A stretch of DNA of 64,000 nucleotides from Tetragonia tetragonoides (GCA_038025085.1 CM076146.1:17148001-17212000), one strand, 5' to 3'. Numbered from the stretch's first letter, positions 1 to 12,240 are shown. Program-made: numbers and translations. The notes: generated from the letters alone by a model not told the origin.

Positions 1-105
1 CGTTTTAGGATTCTGCGCGTTGTGGTCTTGTTCCTGGCGCGTGATGTTCTCGACCACGTTGGTAAGTCCTACCTCTAATCTCGCAAGTCGGTCGTTGGTT
101 GCCAT
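1..105 (-). CDS. gag N-terminus of an LTR retrotransposon, cut by window edge
   Basis: A minus-strand ATG at 103-105 opens 35 codons that run off the left edge without a stop. The product starts MATNDRLARLEVGL, a short charged opening like those of plant Ty3/gypsy gag proteins. Its place fits: same strand as the LTR at 1930-4624 and the primer site at 1914-1927, about 1.8 kb downstream of the latter. No capsid or zinc-knuckle motif is visible because the rest lies outside the window, so the gag identity rests on position and N-terminal style. Confidence 0.5.
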   Translation of the reverse strand, partial: MATNDRLARLEVGLTNVVENITRQEQDHNAQNPKT

Positions 106-792
106 TATAACAATCTGAGACATAAAAGAGCAATGGTTGATCACCATTTCTGCAAAGTTGGCACATTTGACCCAAATCGAGGTCTAGTTGAGAGATATAG
201 GTTGTTATTGAAACCTATCGCTTGACATTTAGCAAATAGCATATAAGTTTCAATGATCAACCTTACATTGTAGGTCTAAGAAACATACTTGCTTTGAATA
301 GTTCTCCGTTCTCATGCATAATAGTTCGATACTATAACAAATTAAATGGTCTCACACGATTGATAAGAAATAACATTCACGATTCACACATCGAGGCTCC
401 ATACTATGTAGGGCAATAAACAATGACATTTACTTGCATAAAATACATGCTTAGCCTTTGGCTCACAATTGATATGATCATGCTCACTGAAAATTTCACC
501 ATAATTCCGACATGGATTTCCCATCATGTCTAGTTAATAACGGGATAGCATTTCAAAGCTATGAGTCAACCATGTTATATGTGATAAAACGGTCATATAA
601 AACAAATTCTCAACGACATTCATATAATCAAATGAAATAGTTTTGCAATGAGACAAATTGCAAAGTAAATAACAAAATGAATATTTGTTGCCTATGCAAC
701 TACACCAACATCAATCTTGACCACGCAGGGCCATCACAATAACTAAAAGTTCACTATAACTCAAATAAAACTAGTAGGTCAAACATCTAGCG
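106..792 (-). other. non-coding spacer between extra ORF and gag
   Basis: No frame of note on either strand. It is AT-rich and lies between the extra ORF (793-1608) and gag (1-105) of the same minus-strand element. It could be an intron or a long leader; I see no convincing splice pair. Confidence 0.4.
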
Positions 793-1608
793 CTATTTGA
801 CACTCGCACGGTTTTGCTTCGCATTAGGGGCCTCGTCATGCTCATCCTTCCTCCTAGGCTTCACCTCCTTACAAGGCGTGTACGGATAGGCGTATCCACC
901 AAACTTTTGGGGCATCAAACGCTTCCTAAAATCATCCGCGTGCTTCCGTTTCTTGGTCCAGCAGTACTCACACATGCCCTTCGGCGCAAGCACTAGCACA
1001 TGGTTCACCTTCCACTCGAACTCGGACAGACATAACTCGGATGCGACACCCTTAAAGAAAAGAGTCCATCGCATTCCTTCACCATATTTCTTCTCGTGTA
1101 AGTGACCACTCTTGGAGACTACCTCGTCATACTTCTCTTTGAGTCCGATCCAAGGATGGATGTTAGGCAGATTAGCTAGCAGTAGCTCCACCCATAAGCC
1201 TTCATGTAGACTCGTGCGGTTCTCGTACTGATAACGCTCAATAGTAGTGTAAGCACGTCGTATGTAGATACGAATATCCTCGAGCTCAGCATCAGTAGCA
1301 AAGAATGGCTCCACAGGAAGAAACCAATTTGCAGTAGGAGTAGGTGCAACAGTAGGTGCAGCAGTAGGTGCAATGTGGCTGTCGCTCTCGACACCAACAT
1401 CTTCCAAGTCAGGCATATCGTCGGACCTATCAGTTGGGATATACTTCGGCTCGAACTCAGAAGGATCCTCATCTTCATCCTCGTGATCATCACACGCGGC
1501 GTGTCCAACAGGTGGGGCCGCGACATGCGTGGCTTGCACGGCGCGTGCGGCCTCATCGTGCGCGACATCCACGTGCGTGGCTTGGTCGTGCGTGGCTTGA
1601 TGATGCAT
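793..1608 (-). CDS. extra ORF upstream of gag, unknown function
   Basis: A 271-codon open frame from the first ATG (1606-1608). I do not recognise a domain. The protein has a His/Ala-rich start, a strongly acidic stretch (about residues 40-75), an Ala/Pro/Thr linker (80-93), a mixed and probably folded centre (95-210) with aromatic and helical segments, a CEYC pair at 213-216 followed by a basic KKRKH run, and a Lys/Arg-rich tail. It sits between the primer-binding site and gag of a minus-strand LTR element. Extra ORFs before gag are known in Ogre elements, but this element has an initiator-Met-type primer site unlike Ogre. The frame is intact over 816 nt in an AT-rich setting with higher GC than its surroundings, which suggests recent coding selection or recent insertion. 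Alternative: a captured host gene fragment. Confidence 0.6.
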   Translation of the reverse strand: MHHQATHDQATHVDVAHDEAARAVQATHVAAPPVGHAACDDHEDEDEDPSEFEPKYIPTDRSDDMPDLEDVGVESDSHIAPTAAPTVAPTPTANWFLPVEPFFATDAELEDIRIYIRRAYTTIERYQYENRTSLHEGLWVELLLANLPNIHPWIGLKEKYDEVVSKSGHLHEKKYGEGMRWTLFFKGVASELCLSEFEWKVNHVLVLAPKGMCEYCWTKKRKHADDFRKRLMPQKFGGYAYPYTPCKEVKPRRKDEHDEAPNAKQNRASVK

Positions 1609-1913
1609 GTTCGCGTTGTTTCCCTTCGACTTGCTATCCGATGAAGCTACATACTCTACGGGTTGTGCACAGTGAGCTAGGGCGCGTGCCCTTTAGTGTG
1701 CAGCCAGCTTCCTCGTAGTTACTCTTGTCCTTACGATCTACAGGTAGACAATCAAACAATAAAAACTTTATAAATCACAAGCAAAGTGATTTTAAATAAT
1801 TCCTATCTTCTAGGACTACTACGCTCAACGGCTTTACTTAACTTTTATTTTCCCCAAAATGAAACTAACCTTTATTATATCATTAATTAATCCTAAGCAA
1901 CCTTTTAAACCTA
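1609..1913 (-). other. 5' leader of the left LTR retrotransposon
   Basis: Sequence between the primer-binding site and the extra ORF. No feature beyond its position. Confidence 0.45.
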
Positions 1914-1927
1914 GGGCTCTGATACCA
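1914..1927 (-). promoter_or_regulatory. primer-binding site, initiator tRNA-Met type
   Basis: The minus strand reads TGGTATCAGAGCCC two bases after the LTR end. This is the standard plant primer site complementary to the 3' end of initiator tRNA-Met, and it fixes the element's orientation as minus. Confidence 0.85.
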
Positions 1928-4117
1928 TTTGTAACACCCCCGAATTTACAACGATTTCCTGGAAACTATTGACGTCTTTATATATGACTCGACACCACTA
2001 AACCGTCACAAACCCAGGGGATGCTACTGCAATATTTTTCACAAAGGAGTAAATGCTAAGCAGAAAGATACTCTAGGCATCAAAGGAGCTTACTATGGAA
2101 ACTTAAACAATCTAAAACAGTTAATATCAGAGTTGTCTATATAGTGAGCTAAGAAAACCATTAAACCAATTTATTACAACTTGCCTTCAAAGGGCACAAA
2201 CCAGAAAATCCCAACAATCTCAACTGAACTAAAAAGAGTTCTAAAAAGCGACGCCAACTCTAGCATCCAAGTTGTACGTCCTCACTCGACTAAACCTGCA
2301 CTTTGGTTTCCATGACGGAAACAAAATACAGAAGAAAAGAAACGAAAAAAAAATCAGATAAACTGAATAAGCGTCATCCGTACCTAGTAAAAACATTGCG
2401 CAAACCTTACCTGAGGTTTTAGAAGAATCATTGAAATTCATTTGCATACGTACATAAGCATATAATCAAGCATACGCATAACGACATTCTTTTACATGCA
2501 ATTCTTGAGAGTGGTCATACAAAATACGACATGGATATTTCGTCTTGATTAGAAAGATGTAAGAGAGTGAATAGAATGGCGATTACCCATACTGTTCATC
2601 GAAAGATACACTCACGCCATGGACTTAATGACTCTAGTGTGCACACTACCTCTAGTATAATAAACGAGTCTAGAGGACTTAATAAATGGGGAATGATCCA
2701 GCCCTGACACTCTATGAGGTGTCCATAAGTAACTTGGGAATCACACATCCCTTGAACTACACCATTAGGTGTATTCCCGAATGCTCGACTACTCCTAGGG
2801 ATCCATTAGGAGTCTTACTCTCATTTAATTCAATTCACATAATTTGCATTGGTTGACATAGTGGTACTACGAGATCACAACTTATTATTCATTTGATGCT
2901 CTTAATAATGAATAGTAAATAACGACGATAATGATAATTCAATATGATGAGAATTAAACATGCTTTAATTCAACGACGATAATTCAACAAAGATGACATT
3001 CAATGTCTAGCACAATTTAGGCAGCACTTCGACAGGGTAATATGATATCCATAAATCACATTGCATTCAAATAAATCCAACGATAAGTATTTATAGGTGC
3101 CCACTAGCACTCAATAATAACCATACCAATTAGCAAGTATTAAATAGCATAATAATACTAATAGTTCACCATTCAACAATTGTCAAATAATCATTATATG
3201 GACTAATTAATTCTCAAAACATGATAATATCGACATACTAATTTTAAATCGTAATTACAACAGTAAACATGCTTAATAAATTGCATAATAACGATGATAT
3301 AATTTAATCATGATTCGCATATTAAATTCACAACAATTTCCCAATTAGCACATAACACATCAAAATAGTTTTGATGGGGCTTTGGAAGAAGGTAGGCATG
3401 AGCGCTTACTACTACAAACGCTTCCAAACAATAGCTATGCTCCAACAACCAAAGATAATCACGCTTGCTCGTTAGGTCCTAATTAAAAATAATTAACGAA
3501 TCAGTATTAATTAAATGCGAAAATCTAAACAGTAAACAAATATTAATCTAATATTTTATTAAATTCCTTGATTTATTCAACCAATCTAGGATTTTGTAAA
3601 ACCGAATTCCGATTTCCGAATGACTGCAGAAAAATATAAACAATAAACGAAATCGGCCAAAAATTTGAAATAAATAATTACGAAAATACAAAACGAAACC
3701 CTAACTTCAAAACTAAGTCTAGGTCACGGTTATCTATGCATGGGACCCGTGACTCGACTCATCACCATCACCCACTAACCACCATGGCCAGTGGTGGTGG
3801 TCGCCGGAGCACCGGCGAGGCGAGGCGAGAGAGAGACAGAGCGAAAGGGAGAAAACGAAAGAGAAGAAGAGAGAAAGAGCAGGAGGGAAGGGTCGACGGC
3901 CCTGGGCCACCACCGGCGACCAACCAGGTGACGGCCTAGTGGCGCCATGGTGGCTCGCGGGGGCGCGACAGCCCAAACAGGGGAGAGGGAGAGAAAAACG
4001 CGAGAGAGAGAGAGAAAGAGGAGAAGAAAGAGAAAGAAAGATAGATCAAGGGATTACCGCCGGACGAGGGGCGGTGGTCCGGTAACCTGGGCGGCGGGAG
4101 GACGCCGGTGAGGTGGT

Positions 4118-4153
4118 GAAGAGAGAGAGAGAGAGAGAGCTCGGTGAGAGGAG

Positions 4154-4228
<75 letters not shown>
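4118..4228. repeat. (GA)n microsatellite in the LTR
   Basis: Near-perfect GA dinucleotide tract, interrupted around 4139-4151, lying about 100-200 bp downstream of the TATA box in the transcribed direction. GA tracts can bind GAGA-type factors, but no function is shown here. Confidence 0.95.
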
Positions 4229-4232
<4 letters not shown>

Positions 4233-4317
4233 AGCCGTGAGTGAGAGAGAAGTAGGAGAGTGAAAATAGTGAGGGTTTGATCAATTGTGAAAACTGATTA
4301 CTTACCCCATCTTTTTC

Positions 4318-4325
4318 TTTATATA
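4318..4325 (-). promoter_or_regulatory. TATA box of the left LTR
   Basis: The minus strand reads TATATAAA, about 300 bp inside the LTR start: a usual U3 promoter position. Confidence 0.55.
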
Positions 4326-4677
4326 GACCCTCAGTCAACCCAAGTCAATTACTAGTAGGTTTATGAATATATTAAATTATTTTTTGATTTAAATTGCTAA
4401 ACAAAACATTATGAATAATTATTATTCATTCATAATACATTTTACTTAAACTCGTCGAATTTGATAAATACAATTTATGAAAGTCCCATAATAATAATTA
4501 ATATTATTATGGCTTTAATTGAATAAATCGAATCCTTGAATGAACGTACGATTTAATCTCCAAAACTATTTAAAAATAATTTTTAAATCAATATAATAAT
4601 TATAGAAAATATGGGGGTATCACAATAATGATGACTAGACATGGCAATGTGGCACGACACGTGTCGATGCAGCGGCT

Positions 4678-4681
<4 letters not shown>

Positions 4682-4754
<73 letters not shown>
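4682..4754. repeat. (AT)n microsatellite
   Basis: About 36 uninterrupted AT units. The small ORF across it encodes only a Tyr-Ile run and is not a gene. Confidence 0.95.
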
Positions 4755-4755
<1 letters not shown>

Positions 4756-4756
<1 letters not shown>

Positions 4757-7375
4757 TACTATGGGTTTGTCATCATCAAAAAGCTAAGAGGGAATAGGTT
4801 GAACTATGATTATTTTGATGATGACAAACTAAACTAAGTTAAATGAAATATGATACATGTTAGTTGAACTATTCATTTGATATGTTGAAGTTACTAATGT
4901 GTTTATGCAAGCTTGTAGATTATTTCATATTTATAAGTTGAAGCATGAAGTTGCTATACAACAATGGAGATGACATTCATGACAATCAAGCTTGAAGACT
5001 TATGAAACTCTACATTTTAATGGTTATATTTATTAGAGTTCATTTGTTAAAGATCTTAAAGATGAAGATAATTTGATTAATTAATTAGTTGGGCAAACTA
5101 AATAAAAGATTTGAGAGAAACGTTCTTATATTAGGAAACGTGACTATGGAGTATTCCTTAGGTGAGACGTTACCTATCGGGAGACTAGAGTTTACACGTA
5201 CATTTAGTATTTCCTAAAAGATTATTATTTTAGTAAAAATATTATATTTACTAGGGAGAATGATACATCCATCCACTGGGTTGATAACCCACTTCCCCTA
5301 TGTATCTATCTCTCTCTTCTATTTTCAGATTCTCTCTCCTCTATTCCCAAAATATGACATTTAAGGTAGGAGAGAGATAGATACAAAGTGAATATAGGTT
5401 GCCCACCCACTGGGTCAACCAAACATTGTTCTTTTACTAGATAGTATTTTTACTTGAGAATTTATTGATCTTTTATATAGAAAAGATATCTCTTACATAT
5501 GGGAGGATTTTATTTTCGAAATATTAGATTTTATTATATACTCTATAGTGACCAAAATTATTAGATATTTTTCTACTGGAAATTTTTCTATTATTTGGTA
5601 ATATATTATCTTGATAGAAAAGATATATTTGGTCTATATTGTGTTGAAAATTCTACCGGTTTGATATATATTTTGGGATATTTATTTTGATATCTTTGAG
5701 CTAAAAAAGTATTATTTACAAAGATATTATTTTTAGGTGAATTAAAAATCCGAATTTCAGTTTTATTTTTGGTAAACCTATTTGCCTATATAAAGGGGAG
5801 TTATCTATCATTTCAAGTTCAAATTTTACAACCCCTAAGTGTTCATATTTTCAGAGAGAAATATTTGAGAGAACACTAAAGTTTGCCTAAGTAATGAAAG
5901 TATCATATTAACAACTTCTAAAAGAGCTATAGAAATTAACTTGTACCTTACGCTTTTGAGAGGTTGAAAGGTAAACAATATTCCTTAGAGTTAATGATAG
6001 CTTGGATTAGTGTCCAAGGGGTTAGGCTTAGATTAGAGTAATTGGGTCTAAGTTCGTTTGCTTGAATCAGAATAATTAGGTTCGAGTTCGTGACTTCGAT
6101 TAGAGTAAAGTGGGTTGGAGTGAGTTGGGTTGAACCAGAGTTGGTCTGATCGAGTTGCACTACTGATCTGATTAATGACAAGAAGTAGTCATTGAAAGTC
6201 CTTTGGGTCATGGTTTTTCATCCTTTGTAGTATCAAAGGGGATTCCACGTAAAATCGTGAGTGCTTTCATTATTGCTTCTATTTGTTTATTAGCTTTATC
6301 TAACGTTGTTCTTTGTTTAAGAAAAATGTTCCTTAAGTCAACGTTACTTAAAGTTAGTAACAATCCTAAAAGTACAACAATTGTTCTAATTAGTTTAAAT
6401 TTCGCAAAAAGTTTTAGAATACAATTCACCCCCTCTCTTGTGTTCTACCCAGGCCCGTCTCTAGGCATAGGCCTTGAGGGGGACCGCCCAGGACCTAACA
6501 ATTAAAGGGGCCCAATGATGCAAAAAAAAATACAAAAACAACAAAACGTCATATAATTAAGCTGTTATAATATCTTAACATCATAATAATTCTAGCTTGC
6601 TGGTTAGAAGGTGGAAAGCACAGAGTTGCAAAGCTCTGAATTGACATGAGTTCAAGTCTTGTGTGCTTAATTTTTTTTAATTATTCAATTTTTTTTTTTT
6701 TTTTTTTTTTTGGTTCCTTCTCTCGTGTTTTCTCATAATCCTCTTTTTTTTTTCCGTTTTACAAGCTTCTCATCTCTTTCGATTGCACTTTCCAGCTTCC
6801 CCCTTAATGCTTTCAGGTTGTGATCAATCAATTATGATGGTTCTGATTTTTATCGTTACAAAAAAAAATAAAAATAAAAAATCTATTCTGCACTCTGACT
6901 TTTTTTAGTTATTTAATAAATAAAAAAAGGGTAAACATATGTATTATATACATACTAAATTGAAGTTGAATCCTTGAATATGCACTTACCAAGTATACTA
7001 AGAGTAGTTTTTTTGATCAATTGTACATAATTTAATGACGAAATGTCTACGTACATAATTTCTATTGTATACCACTTTGATTCCGATATTAATATCAATA
7101 ATACCTATCTTTATATGTGATTGAGCCAAATAAATTTTTTTTCTTTCGTGTGTGCATATGGGGGGTATATATGAGATGTTTTCTTAGCTTTTTTTAAAAT
7201 TTTCTTGTAGTTGCAAGGCGGGTTTAACATACACCAAATGCAACTGTTTTTCCATTTCTCACTTTTTTTTAGGCCCTCATTCTTATTTCGCCGTGGGGCC
7301 CCTAAAATGTTTGGGACAGGGCTGGTTCTACCGTGCTACTAACAGAACTGCTCAAAAAGCTGCAACAACAGTAGT
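4756..7375 (+). repeat. copia (SIRE-like) LTR remnant, interrupted by a hAT element
   Basis: At 4764-4797 the text TTTGTCATCATCAAAAAG and a purine run precede GGTTGAAC and TTTTGATGATGACAAAC, the usual layout at the polypurine tract/LTR border of SIRE-type copia elements. A TATA-like TATATAAA lies near 5790. The characteristic CAATTCACCCCCTCT text near the end of such LTRs is at 6423-6437. The hAT element 6450-7324 splits the last part. The coding region of the element is not seen, and the borders are approximate. Confidence 0.4.
6450..7324. mobile_element. non-autonomous hAT element
   Basis: An 875-bp insertion flanked by a perfect 8-bp duplication GTTCTACC (6442-6449 and 7325-7332), the hallmark size of hAT transposition. 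The ends are imperfect inverted repeats: CAGGCCCGTCTC on the left against CAGCCCTGTCCC (reverse complement of the right end), 9 of 12 matching, with GGGGCCC runs just inside both. It has no transposase frame, so it depends on an autonomous relative. Joining the flanks restores continuous LTR text. Confidence 0.85.
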
Positions 7376-8458
7376 AAGTTGTGTAGTCCCCCGGATTCCC
7401 TCTTTTTATTTTTCTCATTTAATTCTTCCTTTTTCCTTTTCCTTGTTTTTTTCTTTGTTAATTATTTGACTTTGTTACACGGTTTCTTTTCGACTGTGAA
7501 GATTGTGGGGGTCAATGCATGTGAATGGAAAGCCATTCTCATGGCAAATGTATTTATTTATTTTTTGATAAATCATTGTTGTATTATTAAGCCGATCCGG
7601 CAAAAAAATGTTTAGTCACAAGAGCATCATGATTGCTCGACTAAAACCACGACAAGAACTACATAAAACTCCGAGACTAGATACAATACAACCCTGACTA
7701 GATAAAACTCCAACTACTTATAAAAACCCCACTTAGTTAAAATCCTAAGCCTCCAAAAAGAAACAAACTAAAAAGATGACAGAACCTCAACCAAGCCACG
7801 CACCATGTAGTAACAAATAAGCCTGCCCCACACATGTAACCTCCATATTGTAAATAATGATCAGTTAAACCCATCAACTAGAGAAAACTCCACCGAATGC
7901 CTCAAAGATGACTTCCAGGCAAATACTCCAAACTCAATCGTATCTCAGAGTCATGATTGTGATGCTCAAATTGAACTCCAGTAATTTCTTGGTTTAATCT
8001 GCTTGGATTTATGCCCTTCATCTTTGTACAGTGTTCAAATATGACTTCAAACCCATAGAATGTAGACCCTTCACACATTGCACACCAACTATTTGATAGA
8101 ATGCCCAAAAGAAGTTCCTCATCTTGCTAATACTCCACCTTGCTGTTGGAAAGCTGCTCCTGATACCAGGTATGATTTCAATTACCTTTTCTTGCGAATC
8201 TTACCATTACCCATCTCGCGACGCCGAATACCTCTACTGTCGCCCATCCTCCATCCATGTTTACCCAACTCCCTCTCATTTTATTCCTCATACATTGTTT
8301 CTAGTACAACTATCAACCCTCTATTGTGTTTTGTATCAAAATACCTCAACGCAACCTTTTAACCTTCCTATGATTGTAGACCGCTGATACAAGTGATCAT
8401 CTTTATCTCAAAAACAATTTATCACACCCTTTGAAAGTTCCTGTCCCCAAGCCATTAC
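7376..8458. other. unassigned, possibly 3' part of the LINE at 8459-10481
   Basis: No supported gene. The minus strand around 7555-7590 reads like a LINE 3' end (AATACAACAATGATTTATC followed by A-rich text). It is in the right place and strand for the tail of the LINE whose ORF1 lies at 8459-10481, with nearly all of ORF2 missing. A 68-codon frame at 7902-8108 has no recognisable motif. Confidence 0.3.
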
Positions 8459-10481
8459 TCACCCTACTTTCGATTTTTCCCATTCCTCTGCCTCCTCTCT
8501 CATAATCTTCTCAAACCTTGACACCATTTCCCGATCGCTGTTTGCGTATGACATCCCTAATTTCTTTGCGAAGCTAAAGGTCTCAAAAGGATTATTCGAT
8601 TTCAAAGGAGACAAGTCAATGCAGCTATGAATGGTTCTCAACCCTTCACACACTCGATTACCCATCACTATTGGGCTCTCCCTTCTTTGCCGATAACGAG
8701 TGCTCTTTGTCTTTCTTCTCTCCTCCTCCTCTTACCTTGTTTTTTCTTGTGATGGGCCATAGTTGCGCTGAGCGGAATGTCATTTTCATAACCTGGCGGG
8801 TAAGTTGGGCCCAATTCGGTTGTGCTAGTTGAGTCTAAGCTAATTTCAGTCTCGCCCTCAACTTGGGTTTCATTCCGAGCCTCCTCTAAATTATCTTCAA
8901 CCCGAACTTCCTGTTCACGCTGCTTTAGTGACTTTTCAACCAATTCTGATTTAAAGATTGCCATATCATTTTTGACTATTGCACTTATATCAACCTCAGA
9001 CTCTTAGCCTCCAACTACACCATTCATTTCAACCTCTTTTTCTTGGTGAACCTGCTTGCTGTTGCACTCCCCAATGCCTTGGGACTGCACATCAATTAAT
9101 TGTGGTGCCTGGTGTGACAAATTCAAATTACCACCTGTTTTACCATTGACATCATCCCCATTAATGATGACGTCAGCATCCTGGAGATTTTCATTGCTCA
9201 TACTTATCATGGCGTCAACCTGACGATTCTCAGGAATTTCTCCATTATTCTCGATTTCATCTAACTTTTCCCCTGTTCCAGTTTCCATCTCCACATGATC
9301 TTGTGAACACTCTCACTCATGCCATCGCAGTCTGAGTTCTTCATTGCGTTCCACTCCTCTTCCCAACATGGATTATAACACTTTTCCATATATAAAACTC
9401 TATGGTAATTCTGATTAATTTTGAAGATTAGACAACCCGAGATCTTGAGGAGGCAATCAGTAATAATCACAACTATACCACTTTCAAAAGCTACCAGTTC
9501 CCTTGATTCATTATCCACCTCCACAATCCTTCCCCAGATTCGCCCAATTTGACATAGTTTCCACGGACCATGCATTCAAAGGCAAACCATATGTTGACAA
9601 CCATGTTGTTCTCCATTTTGAGTTCTCAAATTCACTCCACATATTACACTGTCTATACCACTTCTCAATCAACTCACACCGATCTGTTTTCATTTTATCA
9701 ATGAGTTCTTTAGAGTCAAATGTAAGTAAGTGCATCATACCTCCCATTGCTCTTACTCTGATTCCCAGGACTCCTTCAATTCTCATTGCTTCTTGAATCA
9801 CTTCCGCTGATGCTTCTTCATGGGTTACACACACCATGCTTCTATCAAGCCATTCCAAATGCTCATCGACCTGTTGCCCTTCAAGCACTGTTTCAGTCTC
9901 CCCATCAGTTGTGACTACCTTGATTTTCTCTCTCACCTTTTTCACTTCATCTCCCAGCACTTCACTATTGTCTTGGATAACTCCATCTACCTCCTTGATG
10001 CCAGGCTGGAACGTCATTATTTTTATCCCTTCACTCGTAACTATGTCCACCATATTCTGATCAGCAGACTTAGTTACATCGTGAAGCAAATTCTGTTCTG
10101 TAACCACCGGCGAAGTCAAAGGGACATTAGCTTCCTTGTTCTGTCCAGGAGACAAGAGACTCATCTCCTTATGTTGCCGTGTCGAGATTTCCACCCTTGG
10201 AGTTGGTTGGATGTTCATCTTCCTTGGCTGAAATGTTGGTCTCGCTTTCCTTTAGAATTTTGCAATTTGCACCCACAGATTAGCCCCCTCACATCTTCTA
10301 CCATTCTCCTTACACATGGCTCTGTCAGCTTCGAAGTAATTCTGAAATTTAACGAAAGCGAATCTGTATCTCTTACCCCCCTCAGTTTCCAAGGGACAAA
10401 CACATCCACTATATTCTCATAGCTTAATGTATTTATTCCAGTGTGAAAGAAATTCAATTCATCTGTTAAATTTGTAATCAA
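8459..10481 (-). pseudogene. LINE ORF1 (RRM plus DUF4283-like), broken
   Basis: Five minus-strand frames in series (10481-10215, 10218-9511, 9575-9261, 9294-9004, 8964-8459) make up one decayed ORF1. The N-terminal piece carries an RRM-like fold start with NIVDVFVPWKLRG; the next has the DUF4283-type block EWLDRSMVCVTHEEA and WLSTYGLPLNAWS; then IGRIWGRIVEVDNES. Linker sequence and a C-terminal piece ending near 8459 follow. ORF1 proteins with an RRM are known from L1-like plant LINEs such as those of beet, where they probably bind the LINE RNA. At least three frame changes separate the pieces. ORF2 (endonuclease/reverse transcriptase) does not follow, so the copy is dead. Confidence 0.75.
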
Positions 10482-11021
10482 TTCTTATACTACGAAAATT
10501 TTCCATCATTCAATTAATATTTTTTCCCGAGTAACAGTTGATTTTAGTTTTTGAAACGAGGACCCACGACCACTACTCTGTTTGGTGGGAATTACATCCA
10601 TGACTTTTGTCATGAAATCAACCCCGGGAGCAGTTTAACTTATCTCTTTAGATTCTGAATAGCCATCGATTAACTGCTTCATTTTTAGTCATGTGCAGCT
10701 CTTTTTCACTCGTTGTACATCAAGTTACATTGTTACATTTGCCTTGTCAAACAGAGGGGTCACCGGTTATCATGTCATGTGCAAATACCTTTGTAACACA
10801 AGCCACAACTTTGGGGATAGTGGTCACTGCCTTATCTTTTACACAACTTTCTACACGTCTTTTCTTGATGGTCGACCTTGTGCTTGAATAATTCCATGTT
10901 CAATAACTATGGGTTGTACACTGCCTGTACCTGAAACCTTATATGTTTCCTACTATTTTTGTGGATTTCTTACTCTTTCTTTTTCCTCACTATTTTCCTT
11001 TGTTCCTCGTCGAAGAGCATT
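10482..11021. other. LINE 5' region or unassigned
   Basis: No supported gene. Its position upstream of LINE ORF1 on the minus strand fits a 5' UTR, but I see no defining motif. Confidence 0.25.
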
Positions 11022-11104
11022 GACAACTATAACAACAACAACCCAGCATATCTTGCCGAGGGCGGGTCTACTCCAGACCCAAATGTACGTAGCCTTACCC
11101 CTAA
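11022..11104 (-). mobile_element. SINE 3' fragment, Au type
   Basis: The minus strand reads GGGGTAAGGCTACGTACA, then a GGGTCTGGAGTAGACCC hairpin and ends in TTGTTGTTGTT. This is the 3' body and TTG-repeat tail typical of Au-type plant SINEs. The tRNA-related head is missing (5' truncated). Confidence 0.6.
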
Positions 11105-11189
11105 TATATACCCCTAATAAAAATTTATATGAGTTACAAAGTATGAAAGAGCATAACTAATAATAAAGCATTTTTATTATAAAGAAAAT

Positions 11190-11311
11190 GTCATGAATTG
11201 TTGAAGGACTTAAAGATTGGATATGAAGCTGAAGCATTGCCATCGAGAGGCGAATATAGCGACAGATTGGTTGGCTAATTGGGATTATGATCAAGTGGAG
11301 AAAGTTTGATA
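11190..11311 (+). pseudogene. LINE RNase H C-terminal fragment
   Basis: An in-frame stretch at 11223-11311 encodes KLKHCHREANIATDWLAN, then a stop: the closing segment of LINE-type RNase H domains (usual form HxxREANxxADWLA). Just upstream, CHELLKDL in another frame fits the preceding helix, implying a frameshift. Too short for the ordinary gene scan. Confidence 0.6.
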
Positions 11312-11920
11312 CTTAAGGTTAACTTAAGTTAACTCACTAGTGATGTATATTAACCATACATGTCATATATTTTAGAGATATGTGAATTGTTGCTACACAT
11401 GATAGAATTTGTTACTCTTTGTTCACCAAGGAATTAGCATATTTTTGTCACACCTCTAAAAAAATCATTGAATGTTACTTATTCTTAGATAATAGCCGGT
11501 ATAGTTCTACTGAAAATAGATTACAAATGCAAATTAATTATTATACAGATAGAGAAACTAGTGAGGCTATTATATTCTGATTTTCGTCAATATTATTAAG
11601 AAAAACTTTTCTTCTTACCAATGAAAAAAAATAAAACTGAAGAAAAAGCATAATTCTCTATGTGTACACATACCGTGCTATTTGCTTCCCTCTTCTCTCT
11701 ATTATCAATCACAGGAGTTTCAATTGAAGTTTCAACATAAAAATAGGTAACCCTCCAATTCACAAGTTGTCCCTAAAATTCTAGTACTTGGAGTAATTGT
11801 TTGTATATTTCTTCTGAACATTTTTACAGGATTTAACTCTCATGTTTTTCGAAAGAGATGCATATCAGTAGATTCCTTATGATATACTTGGAATAACTAG
11901 GTTGCAACTCGTTTAATCAA
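11312..11920. other. AT-rich intergenic sequence
   Basis: I see no gene, terminal repeat or tandem repeat here. Confidence 0.5.
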
Positions 11921-12040
11921 AAGGCATTTGTCTCAATGGTTATCCTCTCATCTTCTAATAATTTAGAGGTTTCAAGTTCAAATAAACCTTACGACTCATG
12001 ACCCAGCTGATTTGGGGTGGGTGTGGGGCCTTTAACCACG
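11921..12040 (+). mobile_element. degenerate tRNA-derived SINE-like sequence
   Basis: Box A-like TGTCTCAATGGTTA and box B-like GGTTTCAAGTTCAAAT lie about 35 bp apart, as in tRNA-derived SINE heads. No clear A-tail or target duplication, so it is weak. Confidence 0.35.
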
Positions 12041-12240
12041 TTGTTTGGTCCAATCAGAGATGGGAAAGTTGTAACTCATTTGTGATTTGTAGTAAATTTA
12101 CAATTAATGACAAATTAACGATATGCACCATGCATGCTTGACAAACCAATTAACAAAAATCATTAGCACCTGTTTAGAAAACCTTGTTATATGGGCATTA
12201 GGCCGGATCAACATACACAAACCGTTGAGAATTGTGACCT

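Larger units (their letters stand above)
1930..4624 (-). repeat. 5' LTR (2.7 kb) of a Ty3/gypsy-like element
   Basis: On the minus strand it opens TGTGATACCCCC at 4624 and closes GGGGGTGTTACA at 1930, giving TG...CA ends with matching C-rich/G-rich borders, directly followed by the primer-binding site. The length and the ACCCCC border are common in Tekay-type chromoviruses. It contains a TATA box (4318-4325) and a long GA tract. Small ORFs inside it (for example 3734-3976) are not supported as genes. The 3' LTR and the second target duplication lie outside the window. Confidence 0.8.

Noticed and set aside
6592..6668. tRNA gene inside the hAT element
   Set aside because: Box A and box B-like words are present but no full cloverleaf can be paired; a SINE remnant is more likely, and even that is weak.
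7902..8108. Short minus-strand ORF as a gene
   Set aside because: No recognisable motif, no start context or neighbours; likely LINE 3' remains.
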